64,000 nucleotides of DNA, from the NCBI RefSeq assembly GCF_018531375.1, contig NZ_JAHBOH010000002.1:496001-560000 (forward strand), in the 5' to 3' direction. The position numbers and the translations under genes are program-made. Shown here in pieces: positions 9,110 to 17,390 of the stretch (the first letter of the stretch is position 1; every line of letters starts with the position of its first letter). Under the pieces are notes generated by a model. That model did no database searches. It saw nothing but the letters and a program-made list of their open reading frames with translations, and was not told the origin of the DNA. Source of the stretch: Cellulomonas fulva (lineage in GTDB: Bacteria; Actinomycetota; Actinomycetes; Actinomycetales; Cellulomonadaceae).

Positions 9110-9715
9110 ATGGCGACCGGAGCAGCGGTGACGGCGGGCACGACGACGGGTGGGCGCGTGCCGGCCCGGATGTCGGGTGACGAGCGGCGCGAGCAGATCC
9201 TCGCCGCGGCGCGCCGGGTCTTCGCGGAGGGTGGCTACGCCGCGACCACCGACGAGGTCGCCCGCGCGGCCCACGTCTCGCAGCCCTACGTGGTGCGGCT
9301 CTTCGGGTCGAAGCGCGACCTGTTCCTCGAGGTGTACCGCCAGGCGGCGGACACGGTGGTCTCCACCCTGACGGCGGCGGCCGCGGTGCCGGGCGCGACC
9401 AAGGAGTCGATGGGTCAGGCCTACCTGGCGCTCATCGAGGACCGCGACCTGCTGCGCCTGCTGATGCACGGCTTCATCGCGAGCGCGGACGACGAGGTCG
9501 GGCGGGTCGCGCGGCACTGCCTGGGGGAGTCCTACCGGCTGTACGTGGAGCGCACCGGGGCGAGCGACGACGAGGCCCGGCAGTTCGTGGCGTTCGGGAT
9601 GCTCCTGAACGTCCTGATCGCGGTGGACGCCGAGGCGCACCGGGGCGAGGACGCCGGGATGGACGGGCTCGTCGAGTGCGTCGCCCTGACCGCGCGTCGC
9701 CAGGCCCAGGCGTGA
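9110..9715 (+). CDS. TetR/AcrR family transcriptional regulator
   Basis: A 201-residue DNA-binding repressor-type protein. The N-terminal helix-turn-helix is clear at about residues 22-70: RREQILAAARRVFAEGGYAA, TTDEVARAAHVSQPYVVRLF, and GSKRDLFLEVYRQA. The C-terminal ligand-binding domain is helical and not recognisable to substrate. It is divergent from the MFS exporter, the classic arrangement for local repression and induction by an exported compound. Its stop overlaps the truB GTG by four bases (GTGA), so regulator and pseudouridine synthase share a transcript. No ribosome-binding site is visible, consistent with a leaderless start. Confidence 0.9.
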   Translation: MATGAAVTAGTTTGGRVPARMSGDERREQILAAARRVFAEGGYAATTDEVARAAHVSQPYVVRLFGSKRDLFLEVYRQAADTVVSTLTAAAAVPGATKESMGQAYLALIEDRDLLRLLMHGFIASADDEVGRVARHCLGESYRLYVERTGASDDEARQFVAFGMLLNVLIAVDAEAHRGEDAGMDGLVECVALTARRQAQA

Positions 9716-10683
9716 GCGCGGCGGCCGGCCCGTACGGAGCGCGTGCGGAGGGCCGGGCACCCGCGGCCCGCCGGCCCACCGCGGCGGACGGTTTCGTCGT
9801 CGTCGACAAGCCCCAGGGCCTGACGAGCCACGACGTCGTCGCGCGGATGCGCCGGCTGGCGGGGACGCGGAAGGTCGGTCACGCGGGCACGCTGGACCCG
9901 ATGGCGACCGGGGTCCTGGTCGTCGGCATCGGCCGGGCCACGAGGCTGCTCACGTACGTCGTCGGTGCGGACAAGGAGTACCTCGCGACCGTCAGGCTCG
10001 GCGTCGCCACGAGCACGGAGGACGCGGAGGGTGAGGTCGTCGCCACCACGGACGCGTCGGGCGTCGCCGACGACGACCTGCGCGCGGCGGCCGCGGCGCT
10101 CACCGGTGACCTCATGCAGGTGCCGAGCGCGGTCTCGGCGATCAAGGTGGACGGCCGGCGGGCGTACGCCCGGGTGCGGGCGGGGGAGGACGTGACCCTC
10201 GCGGCGCGCCCCGTGACGGTGGCCGAGCTCGAGGTGCGTGACGTCCGGACCACGCGGGTGGAGGGCGTGCCGGTCCGCGACGTGGACCTGCGCGTCGTCG
10301 TCTCGTCGGGCACGTACGTCCGCGCGCTCGCGCGCGACCTCGGCGACGCGCTCGGCGTCGGCGGGCACCTCACGGCGCTGCGGCGCACGCGGGTCGGCGG
10401 GTACCGCGTGGACGGGGCGCGCACGCTCGAGGAGCTCGGGCGGACGCCGGACGACGTCACGCTGACGGTCACCCCGCTCGCGGACGCCGCGCGCGCCACG
10501 TTCGCGGTCCGCGAGCTGACCGAGCCCGAGGCGCGGGCGCTCGGCTACGGGCAGGCGATCGGCATCCGCGGGGAGGCGTCCGACGAGGTCGTGGCGGCGA
10601 TCGCGCCCGACGGCGGGCTGGTCGCCCTCCTGCAGGACCGCGACGGCAAGGCACGCCCCGTGCTGGTGCTCGCGCCGGCCTGA
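9712..10683 (+). CDS. truB: tRNA pseudouridine(55) synthase TruB
   Basis: TruB isomerises U55 in the T-loop of tRNAs to pseudouridine. The 323-residue protein shows FVVVDKPQGLTSHDVVARM, the catalytic-loop motif GHAGTLDPMATGVLVVGIG with the catalytic aspartate at residue 62, and YLATVRLGVATSTEDAEGE. Later come the QVPSAVSAIKVDGRRAYARVR region and SSGTYVRALARDLG. The C-terminal PUA-like part is short. GTG 9712 overlaps the tetR stop. A start further upstream would run into tetR. The usual neighbours apply (rbfA before, ribF after), but here the MFS/tetR pair and the cellulase gene interrupt the group. Confidence 0.95.
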   Translation: MSAAAGPYGARAEGRAPAARRPTAADGFVVVDKPQGLTSHDVVARMRRLAGTRKVGHAGTLDPMATGVLVVGIGRATRLLTYVVGADKEYLATVRLGVATSTEDAEGEVVATTDASGVADDDLRAAAAALTGDLMQVPSAVSAIKVDGRRAYARVRAGEDVTLAARPVTVAELEVRDVRTTRVEGVPVRDVDLRVVVSSGTYVRALARDLGDALGVGGHLTALRRTRVGGYRVDGARTLEELGRTPDDVTLTVTPLADAARATFAVRELTEPEARALGYGQAIGIRGEASDEVVAAIAPDGGLVALLQDRDGKARPVLVLAPA

Positions 10684-10719
10684 CCGGGCGGCGGACGACC
10701 TCCGGGGCGAAAGGGATTG

Positions 10720-10777
10720 CTTAAACGATTTTGGTCGCTCGGAACCGGTTCCGGACCCGCGCGACGACGACTACGTT
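10720..10777 (+). promoter_or_regulatory. Cellulase promoter with palindromic operator candidates
   Basis: CGGAACCGGTTCCG (10740-10753) is a perfect 14-bp palindrome with a central CG, as in LacI-family operators. TACGTT (10772-10777) is a possible -10 box, and the -35 position 17 bases upstream falls on the right half of the palindrome (10749-10754), so a bound repressor would block the polymerase. A weaker AAACGATTT motif lies at 10723-10731. The regulator is not in the window. Confidence 0.6.
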
Positions 10778-10849
10778 GCGCACAGCAGCGACGATCGGGC
10801 GTCGTGTCCGCGCTCGTGGGAGTGCTGCACCACCTCCTGAGGAGACAGC

Positions 10850-13800
10850 GTGGTTTCCTTCCAGCTCCATCGGCGTGCCCCCGGGCGCGCCGTCCGCCCT
10901 CACCCCGCACGCACGGTGCTCGTCGGCGGCGTCGCCGCGGGAGCGCTCGTCGTCGGCGTCCTGGCGGCACCTCTCGCCTCCGCGGCGCCGATCGACCAGG
11001 TGCACGACTTCTCCGACGGCCCGCAGGGCTGGTACAGCTACCCCGACACCGCCCCGTCCTCGGTGGTCGACGGCGAGTACTGCGTGGTCGTCCCTGGCGG
11101 CAGCGCCAACCCCTGGGACATCGCGATCCAGCACGACGGCCTGACGTTCGAGGCCGGGACGGACCTCACCGCCTCGTTCCGCGCGCACGCGACGGCCGAC
11201 GTCTCGGTCAACCTGCGCGCGGGCACGGGCTGGCCGGACGACGTCGCGTCGACGGTCGCCGTGACGACCGTGGCGCAGGACTTCGCCTTCAGCTGGGAGC
11301 CCGGCTTCAGCGGCGACGGGAACGTGTCCTTCCAGCTCGGCGGGAAGTCCGCCGACTACACGCTGTGCCTCGACGACTTCTCGATCAGCGGGGCGCAGGA
11401 GCTGGTCCCGGACACGAGCTTCGACGGCGTGCTGCCCGAGGGCTGGACCAACGAGGGCTGGACGGTCACGTCCGAGCCGGGAGACGGCGAGCCGCTGTGC
11501 TTCGAGGTCCCCGGGACCTCGGGCACGTACTCCGGCCTGGTGCTGAACGGGCTGCCGATCGAGGAGGGCGGGAACTACGAGCTGCGCTACACCGCCAGCG
11601 CGAGCAACGGCGCGACGATCCGGACCGTGGTGGGCGAGAACGCCGCACCGTGGCGCACCGCGTTCGTCGACAGCACGGAGCTGTCCACCGAGCTGACGGA
11701 GCACGTCCTGCCGTTCACCTCGGGCGTGACGTTCCCGGCGCAGTCGTCGGACCCGGCGGTGGGCGTGGGGCAGGTGGCGCTCCAGATGGGCGACCGCGGT
11801 GACTTCACGTTCTGCATCACGAGCCTGTCGCTGCGGAAGGTCGCGACCCCGCCGCCGGCGTACGAGCCGGACACCCGGGGGCCGGTGCGCGTGAACCAGG
11901 TCGGGTACCTGACGAACGGGCCGAAGAGCGCGACCGTCGTGAGCGACGCGACGGACCCGCTGGCCTGGCAGCTGCAGGACGCCGACGAGCACGTGGTCGC
12001 CGAGGGCACCGCGACGCCGGCCGGCACCGACCCGACCTCCCAGCTCGCGGTGCAGACGATCGACTTCCGCGAGTTCACGACGCCCGGCGAGGGCTACACC
12101 CTCGTCGTCGGCGACGACCGCAGCGACCCGTTCGCGATCGGCGCGGACCTGTACGACCAGCTGCGCTACGACGCGCTGAACTACTACTACCCGGTGCGCT
12201 CGGGCATCGCGGTCGACGTGCCCGACGACACCTACGACCGTCCCGCCGGCCACGTCGACGGCCCCGACGGCGCGGTCAACAAGGGCGACGTGGACGTCGC
12301 GTGCCTCACCGCGGCGGACGACGGCGCGTCGTGGTCCTACGGCTCGTGGACGTGCCCCGAGGGCTACGCGCGCGACGTCGTCGGCGGCTGGTACGACGCG
12401 GGCGACCACGGCAAGTACGTGGTCAACGGCGGCATCTCGGTCGCCCAGCTCATGAGCCTGTACGAGCGCTCGCTGCACACCGACCACGCCACCGACGGCG
12501 CGCTCGCCGACGGCACGCTCGACGTGCCCGCCGACGAGAGCGGCAACGGCGTGCCGGACGTGCTCGACGAGTCGCGCTGGGAGCTCGAGTTCTTCCTCGC
12601 CATGCAGGTCCCGCAGGGCTCCGGCATGACGGTCTCGGCCGACGACGACCGCTCGCTCGACGGCCTGGTGCACCACAAGATCCACGACGTCGGCTGGACG
12701 GGCCTGGGGCTGCTGCCCTCGGCGGACCCGCAGCAGCGGCGCCTGCACCGGCCCTCGACGGCCGCGACGCTCAACGTCGCCGCCACGGCGGCGCAGGGCG
12801 CGCGGCTCTTCCGCGAGTACGACGCGGACTTCGCCGACCGGCTGCTCGAGGCGGCGCAGACCGCCTACGCCGCCGCCCAGCGCGTGCCCGACCTGTACGC
12901 ACCGGCGTCCGCGGGCAGCAACGGCGGCGGTCCGTACGACGACACCGACGTGTCCGACGAGATGTACTGGGCGGCCGCCGAGCTCTACCTGACCACCGGC
13001 GACGACGAGTACGAGGCCGACGTGCTGGCCAGCGAGCACTCCGACGACGACATCTGGAGCCGCAGCGGGTTCAGCTGGGGCAGCGTCGCGGCGCTGGGCC
13101 GGCTCGACCTCGCGACCGTGCCGAGCGACCTGCCCACCCGCGACGAGGTGCGGGCGTCCGTGGTCGAGGGCGCGGAGAAGTACCTGGGCTGGCAGGAGGC
13201 GGAGGCGTTCGGCACCGCCTACCCGGGCAGCGACGACGGCCAGTACGAGTGGGGCTCGAGCTCGAGCGTGCTCAACAACCAGGTGGTCCTCGCCACGGCG
13301 TACGACCTCACGGACGACCCCCGGTTCTCCGACGCCGTCGCGGAGTCGATGGACTACCTGCTGGGTCGCAACGCCCTGAACAACTCCTACGTGACGGGCT
13401 ACGGGACGCAGTACTCGACGCACCAGCACAGCCGGTGGCTGGTCCCGCCGATGCCCGGCACGGTCTCGGGCGGACCCAACTCGCGGCGGGGCACGTGGGA
13501 CCCGGTCATGAACACGCTCTACCCGGCGGGTCACGAGTGCGCACCCCAGGCGTGCTACGTCGACGACATCGAGGCGTGGTCGGTCAACGAGCTGACCATC
13601 AACTGGAACGCCCCGCTGTCCTGGGTCGCCTCGTTCCTCGCCGACCTGGGTGAGGGCGTCGCGCCGCAGGCGCCGGCGTTCACCCAGCAGCCGCACGGCG
13701 TCACGGTGGCGCTGGGTGCCACCGCGACGTTCACGGTGCAGGTCACGGGGACGCCGACGCCCACGGTCGCGTGGCAGTGGCGCACGGGTGCCGGCACGTG

Positions 13801-14491
13801 GCAGACGATCCCGCGGGCGACGGGTACGACGCTCTCGGTCGTCGCGTCGGCCGCCACCGACGGCCGGCAGTACCGCGCGGTGCTCACGAGCACGGCCGGC
13901 ACCGCGACGAGCTCGGTCGCCACGCTCGTCGTGAAGGCCCAGCGGCCGGTGGTCACGAAGCACCCCACGTCGGCCTCCGCCGCCGTCGGCAGGTCGGTGA
14001 CGCTGCGGGCGTCGGCGTCCGGGTACCCGACGCCGACGGTGCGCTGGCAGCTGCGCAAGCCGGGCTCGTCGTCCTGGAAGAACGTCGCCGGGGGGACGAG
14101 GACCTGGCTGACGGTCAGGCTGAGCACCGCGAACACCGGCACGCAGTACCGCGCGGTGTTCACCAACCGCGGGGGGAGCGCGACGTCACGGGCAGCCACC
14201 GTGCGCCTCGCCCAGGCCGCCCCGCGGTTCACGAGCCACCCGGCGAGCACCACGGTCCGGGCGGGTCAGAAGGCGACGTTCACCGTGACGGTCGCCGCGT
14301 ACCCGAAGGCGACGTTGACCTGGTACGTCAGGACCAAGGGCAGCGCGAGCTGGAAGGCGGTCACCGGTGCCCGGTGGTCGACCCTCTCGGTCACGGCGAC
14401 CCGGGCGCTCGACGGCGCGCAGTACCGCGCGGTCGCGCGCAGCTCGGCGGGGAGCGCGTGGTCCAAGGTCGCGACGCTGACGGTGCGGTGA
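10850..14491 (+). CDS. Secreted GH9 cellulase with two CBM4-like modules and three Ig-like domains
   Basis: A 1213-residue secreted endoglucanase that cleaves beta-1,4-glucan. The signal peptide ends near PLASAAP (about residue 45). Two CBM4/9-like modules follow (about 46-335; note YTLCLDDFSISG and FTFCITSLSL). Then come a CelD-N Ig-like module (GPVRVNQVGYL, about 343-430) and the GH9 catalytic domain with YDAGDHGKY (Asp516 and Asp519), YSTHQHSRW, and NELTINWNAP with the acid Glu914. Three C-terminal Ig-like repeats of about 90 residues start near residue 944. The layout closely resembles C. fimi CenC, with three rather than two C-terminal repeats by my recollection. GTG 10850 follows GAGGAGA. 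Confidence 0.93.
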   Translation: MVSFQLHRRAPGRAVRPHPARTVLVGGVAAGALVVGVLAAPLASAAPIDQVHDFSDGPQGWYSYPDTAPSSVVDGEYCVVVPGGSANPWDIAIQHDGLTFEAGTDLTASFRAHATADVSVNLRAGTGWPDDVASTVAVTTVAQDFAFSWEPGFSGDGNVSFQLGGKSADYTLCLDDFSISGAQELVPDTSFDGVLPEGWTNEGWTVTSEPGDGEPLCFEVPGTSGTYSGLVLNGLPIEEGGNYELRYTASASNGATIRTVVGENAAPWRTAFVDSTELSTELTEHVLPFTSGVTFPAQSSDPAVGVGQVALQMGDRGDFTFCITSLSLRKVATPPPAYEPDTRGPVRVNQVGYLTNGPKSATVVSDATDPLAWQLQDADEHVVAEGTATPAGTDPTSQLAVQTIDFREFTTPGEGYTLVVGDDRSDPFAIGADLYDQLRYDALNYYYPVRSGIAVDVPDDTYDRPAGHVDGPDGAVNKGDVDVACLTAADDGASWSYGSWTCPEGYARDVVGGWYDAGDHGKYVVNGGISVAQLMSLYERSLHTDHATDGALADGTLDVPADESGNGVPDVLDESRWELEFFLAMQVPQGSGMTVSADDDRSLDGLVHHKIHDVGWTGLGLLPSADPQQRRLHRPSTAATLNVAATAAQGARLFREYDADFADRLLEAAQTAYAAAQRVPDLYAPASAGSNGGGPYDDTDVSDEMYWAAAELYLTTGDDEYEADVLASEHSDDDIWSRSGFSWGSVAALGRLDLATVPSDLPTRDEVRASVVEGAEKYLGWQEAEAFGTAYPGSDDGQYEWGSSSSVLNNQVVLATAYDLTDDPRFSDAVAESMDYLLGRNALNNSYVTGYGTQYSTHQHSRWLVPPMPGTVSGGPNSRRGTWDPVMNTLYPAGHECAPQACYVDDIEAWSVNELTINWNAPLSWVASFLADLGEGVAPQAPAFTQQPHGVTVALGATATFTVQVTGTPTPTVAWQWRTGAGTWQTIPRATGTTLSVVASAATDGRQYRAVLTSTAGTATSSVATLVVKAQRPVVTKHPTSASAAVGRSVTLRASASGYPTPTVRWQLRKPGSSSWKNVAGGTRTWLTVRLSTANTGTQYRAVFTNRGGSATSRAATVRLAQAAPRFTSHPASTTVRAGQKATFTVTVAAYPKATLTWYVRTKGSASWKAVTGARWSTLSVTATRALDGAQYRAVARSSAGSAWSKVATLTVR

Positions 14492-14515
14492 CGCTCCTCA
14501 CGTCGACGTGGTGAA

Positions 14516-14550
14516 CGGCGGCCCGGTGCGCAGCGCGCACCGGGCCGCCG
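14516..14550 (+). terminator. Cellulase gene terminator
   Basis: CGGCGGCCCGGTGCGC (14516-14531), an AGC loop and the exact reverse complement (14535-14550) form a 16-bp stem 25 bp after the cellulase stop. Confidence 0.85.
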
Positions 14551-14606
14551 TCGTCCCGGGCGTGTCCGCCCGGGGTGCGCGCACGACGCCGGTGGCCGCC
14601 CGGTGG

Positions 14607-14612
14607 CATGAT
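14607..14612 (+). promoter_or_regulatory. -10 box of ribF (leaderless)
   Basis: CATGAT is followed after seven bases by the ribF GTG at 14620. The transcript should begin at or next to the start codon, and no good ribosome-binding site precedes it. Confidence 0.6.
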
Positions 14613-14619
14613 CAGGCCC

Positions 14620-15642
14620 GTGCAGCGCTGGTCCGACCTCACCGACGTGCCCCCCGACCTCGGTCCCTCGGTCGTCACGATCGGCAACTTCGACGGCGTG
14701 CACCGTGGGCACGCGAGCGTCCTGCGCCGCATGGCGCTCGACGCGCAGGCGGCCGGGTGCACCTCGGTCGCGGTCACGTTCACGCCGCACCCCCTGCAGG
14801 TGCACCGGCCCGACGACGCGCCCCCGCTGCTGACCGGTGACGTCGACCGGCTCGACCTCCTGGAGGGCACGGGGCTCGACGCCGTGCTGCTCCTGCCCTA
14901 CACGCTCGAGTTCGCCCGCCAGACGCCCGAGGAGTTCGTCGAGCGGTACCTCGTGGGGGCGCTGCACGCGCGGACCGTCGTCGTCGGCCGGGACGTGCGC
15001 TTCGGGTGGCAGAACTCGGGGGACCTGTCGACCATGGTCGCGCTCGGCGAGCGCTACGGGTTCGACGTCGAGGTGATCGACGACATCACGCCGTCGGCGA
15101 CGGCCGACGAGGGCAGCGCGGAGGACGCCGCGGCGGACGCGCTGCGCCGGCGCTGGTCCTCGACGTGGGTGCGCGAGGCGCTCGCCGCCGGAGACGTGCG
15201 GCAGGCGGCCCGCGTGCTCGGGCGCCCGCACCGCATCCGCGGTCTCGTCGTGCACGGCGACGCGCGGGGGAGGGAGCTCGGGTTCCCCACGGCGAACCTC
15301 GCGCAGGACGCGGCCGGCATGGTCCCGGCGGACGGCGTGTACGCGGGCTGGCTGCGCCGCACCCGGCACGCCGACGGCTCGCCCGTCGCGACCGACGACC
15401 CCGTCCTGCCCGCCGCGGTGTCCATCGGCACCAACCCCACGTTCGACGGCGTGCAACGGCGCGTCGAGGCGTACGTGCTCGACCGCACGGACCTCGACCT
15501 GTACGACGAGGAGGTCGTGCTGGACCTCGTCGAGCGGCTGCGGCCGACGCTGCGCTTCGACTCGGTGGACGAGCTGCTCACGCAGATGCACGCGGACGTC
15601 GCGCGGGTGCGCGAGGTGCTCGAGGGCGCCGCCTCGGCGTAG
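14620..15642 (+). CDS. ribF: Bifunctional riboflavin kinase/FAD synthetase
   Basis: RibF phosphorylates riboflavin to FMN and adenylates FMN to FAD. The 340-residue protein has an N-terminal FAD synthetase domain of the nucleotidyltransferase fold (VVTIGNFDGVHRGHASVL, with the HxGH-type motif). The C-terminal riboflavin kinase domain shows IRGLVVHGDARGRELGFPTANL (a G-x-P-T-A-N signature), YAGWLR, VSIGTNPTFDG and LDLYDEEVVLDLVERLRP. An ATG at 14608 is also in frame, but it lies inside the -10 box, so GTG 14620 (VQRWSDL) fits better and matches the usual N-terminus. It is separated from truB by the cellulase gene. Confidence 0.94.
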   Translation: MQRWSDLTDVPPDLGPSVVTIGNFDGVHRGHASVLRRMALDAQAAGCTSVAVTFTPHPLQVHRPDDAPPLLTGDVDRLDLLEGTGLDAVLLLPYTLEFARQTPEEFVERYLVGALHARTVVVGRDVRFGWQNSGDLSTMVALGERYGFDVEVIDDITPSATADEGSAEDAAADALRRRWSSTWVREALAAGDVRQAARVLGRPHRIRGLVVHGDARGRELGFPTANLAQDAAGMVPADGVYAGWLRRTRHADGSPVATDDPVLPAAVSIGTNPTFDGVQRRVEAYVLDRTDLDLYDEEVVLDLVERLRPTLRFDSVDELLTQMHADVARVREVLEGAASA

Positions 15643-15707
15643 GGTGCCGCGTCCCGACGCGGCCGGCTCGGGCGGCGCCCCGTGCGCGCCCGCCGGGGCG
15701 GCCCCGC

Positions 15708-15776
15708 GGATCGTCCGCAAACCGGACGATCCGTACCCCTCAGGTCTCCGGGGCCCCCTGCCGATGAACCCGGCAG
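15708..15776 (+). promoter_or_regulatory. Structured leader before the CAP-domain gene
   Basis: Three consecutive inverted repeats occur: GGATCGTCCG/CGGACGATCC (15708-15717, 15723-15732), CCCC/GGGG (15736-15739, 15750-15753) and CTGCCG/CGGCAG (15758-15763, 15771-15776, loop ATGAACC). They end 21 bases before the GGAGG of the next gene. The first hairpin could simply be the ribF terminator. The set also resembles a riboswitch-like leader, though I could not match it to a known class. Confidence 0.45.
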
Positions 15777-15809
15777 AGGCTCGTCCGCGCCCGTCCCGGA
15801 GGTCAGACC

Positions 15810-16901
15810 GTGCTCGTCCGTCCCGCCCCCTCGCTGCGCCGTCCCGTGCGCTCGCTCGTCGTCGCGTCCCTCGCCGTCGCCACCGTGGTCGCGCTGGCCC
15901 AGGCCCCCGCGCAGGCGGAGGACGCCGGTGCGCCGGGCACGCAGGTGGGTGCGGCACCGACGGCCCCGACGGCCTCGGCGGCTCCCGGCACGGCGACGTC
16001 CTCCGGGACCGCGGCCGGTGGCGACCTCGTCACCGCGGGCACGGCGGACCGCGTGCCGAGCAAGGCGTGGGTGAGCTCGCTCTGGCGCAAGACGCTCGAG
16101 CCCTCGCTCGCCGTGCCCGTCGGCTGGACCGGGAGCGAGCAGGCCTGCTCGGCGGGGCAGGAGTCGTCGGCGTCGCGGGCCGCGACGCTGCGCACCATCA
16201 ATGCGATGCGCAAGCTCGTCCAGCTCGACCCGGTCCGGTTCGACGCCGACGCGAACGTGCGGGCGCGCAAGGCGGCGCTGATCATGAGCGCGAACGACAC
16301 GCTGACCCACAGCCCGTCGTCGAGCATGTCCTGCTGGTCCAGCGACGGCCAGAAGGCCGCCGGCCAGTCCAACCTGGCGCTCGGCATCGGCGGAGCGCGG
16401 TCGATCGCGCTCTACATGGCCGACCCCGGGCAGTACAACACCGCCGCGGGGCACCGGCGCTGGATCCTCAACCCCACGACCACCGTCATGGCCACCGGGT
16501 CCACCCAGGACGCGAACGCGCTGACGGTCTTCGGCCTCGGGACCTCCGACGCGCAGGCACGGCCGCAGTTCCTCGAGTGGCCCGCGCGCGGCTGGTTCCC
16601 CGCCGAGCTCGAGCCCGACGGCCGCTGGTCGCTCTCCGCCTCGAACCGGTACGTGTCGTTCGCACGCGCGTCGGTCAGCGTGCGGCTCGTCGACGGCAAG
16701 GGCCGGCTGGTGCGGCAGCTCCCGGTGACGGTCGTCTCGCGGGACGACCGCGGCTACGGCCCGAACACCGTGGTGTTCCAGGTCGGGCGCGTGGCGATCC
16801 CGAAGGCGTCGGCGGTCAAGGCCTACCGCGTGAGCGTGCGCGGCATCTCGGGTGGTGCTGCCTCGTCGTACTCTTACACGGTGCGCCTGTTCCACCCGTG
16901 A
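15810..16901 (+). CDS. Secreted CAP-domain (SCP/PR1-like) protein
   Basis: A 363-residue exported protein. The signal peptide runs to about APAQA-ED (residue 30), then an Ala/Thr/Pro-rich linker. A CAP (cysteine-rich secretory/PR-1) domain spans about 115-260: TLRTINAMRKLVQLDPVRFD, ARKAALIMSANDTLTH, and GHRRWILNP near its end. The family histidine-containing segments are present (LTHSPSSSM, AAGHRRW). The C-terminal part is beta-rich and not assigned. GTG 15810 has GGAGG at 15798-15802. Bacterial CAP proteins have varied and mostly unproven roles in the cell wall or outside the cell. Confidence 0.85.
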   Translation: MLVRPAPSLRRPVRSLVVASLAVATVVALAQAPAQAEDAGAPGTQVGAAPTAPTASAAPGTATSSGTAAGGDLVTAGTADRVPSKAWVSSLWRKTLEPSLAVPVGWTGSEQACSAGQESSASRAATLRTINAMRKLVQLDPVRFDADANVRARKAALIMSANDTLTHSPSSSMSCWSSDGQKAAGQSNLALGIGGARSIALYMADPGQYNTAAGHRRWILNPTTTVMATGSTQDANALTVFGLGTSDAQARPQFLEWPARGWFPAELEPDGRWSLSASNRYVSFARASVSVRLVDGKGRLVRQLPVTVVSRDDRGYGPNTVVFQVGRVAIPKASAVKAYRVSVRGISGGAASSYSYTVRLFHP

Positions 16902-16951
16902 CCTCCGCCTGTGACGTGCACCCCCGTGACCGGGGCCCCGGCCCGGGCTGG

Positions 16952-16957
16952 TAGAGT
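16952..16957 (+). promoter_or_regulatory. Candidate -10 box of rpsO
   Basis: TAGAGT matches TANNNT and would give a leader of about 80 nt before the rpsO AAGGAGAG site. No clear -35 box is seen. Confidence 0.5.
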
Positions 16958-17042
16958 CGTGGGGCCGTCTGATCGGCCGCGGAACCAGAGAGCCCGGGTG
17001 GACAAGCCCCGGAGCACCGCGCAACGAGTCACAAGGAGAGCC

Positions 17043-17312
17043 GTGTCCCTCGACGCTGCCACCAAGCAGGCCATCATGACCGAGTACGCCACCCACGAGG
17101 GCGACACCGGTTCCCCCGAGGTCCAGATCGCTGTCCTGACGCAGCGCATCAAGGACCTGACCGAGCACCTCAAGGAGCACAAGCACGACCACCACAGCCG
17201 CCGCGGCCTGCTGCTGCTCGTCGGTCGTCGTCGTCGCCTGCTCGGCTACCTGCAGAAGATCGACATCAACCGCTACCGCTCGCTGATCGAGCGTCTCGGT
17301 CTGCGTCGCTGA
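17043..17312 (+). CDS. rpsO: 30S ribosomal protein S15
   Basis: An 89-residue primary binder of 16S rRNA in the central domain of the 30S subunit. Family motifs are intact: [41 protein letters not shown] split across two helices, and [23 protein letters not shown] 17043 follows AAGGAGAG. The length equals the usual 89 residues. It is followed by a terminator and then pnp, the same order as in most bacteria. Confidence 0.97.
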   Translation: MSLDAATKQAIMTEYATHEGDTGSPEVQIAVLTQRIKDLTEHLKEHKHDHHSRRGLLLLVGRRRRLLGYLQKIDINRYRSLIERLGLRR

Positions 17313-17318
17313 CCTCCC

Positions 17319-17356
17319 GGACCAGCCCGGATCCCTGCGGGGGTCCGGGCTGGTCC
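17319..17356 (+). terminator. rpsO terminator
   Basis: GGACCAGCCCGGA (17319-17331) pairs with TCCGGGCTGGTCC (17344-17356), a 13-bp stem seven bases after the rpsO stop, followed by GCTTG. Confidence 0.8.
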
Positions 17357-17390
17357 GCTTGTCGGGCCGCGCGTCGCGTGCACGGCCCGC

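Noticed and set aside
10721..13963. A minus-strand open frame of 1080 codons opposite the cellulase
   Set aside because: Arg/Val/Asp-rich antisense shadow of a gene with intact GH9 motifs.
15690..15800. Cyclic di-GMP or ydaO riboswitch before the CAP gene
   Set aside because: The GCAAAC segment is suggestive, but the other conserved stretches of either class are missing. Kept only as an unclassified structured leader.
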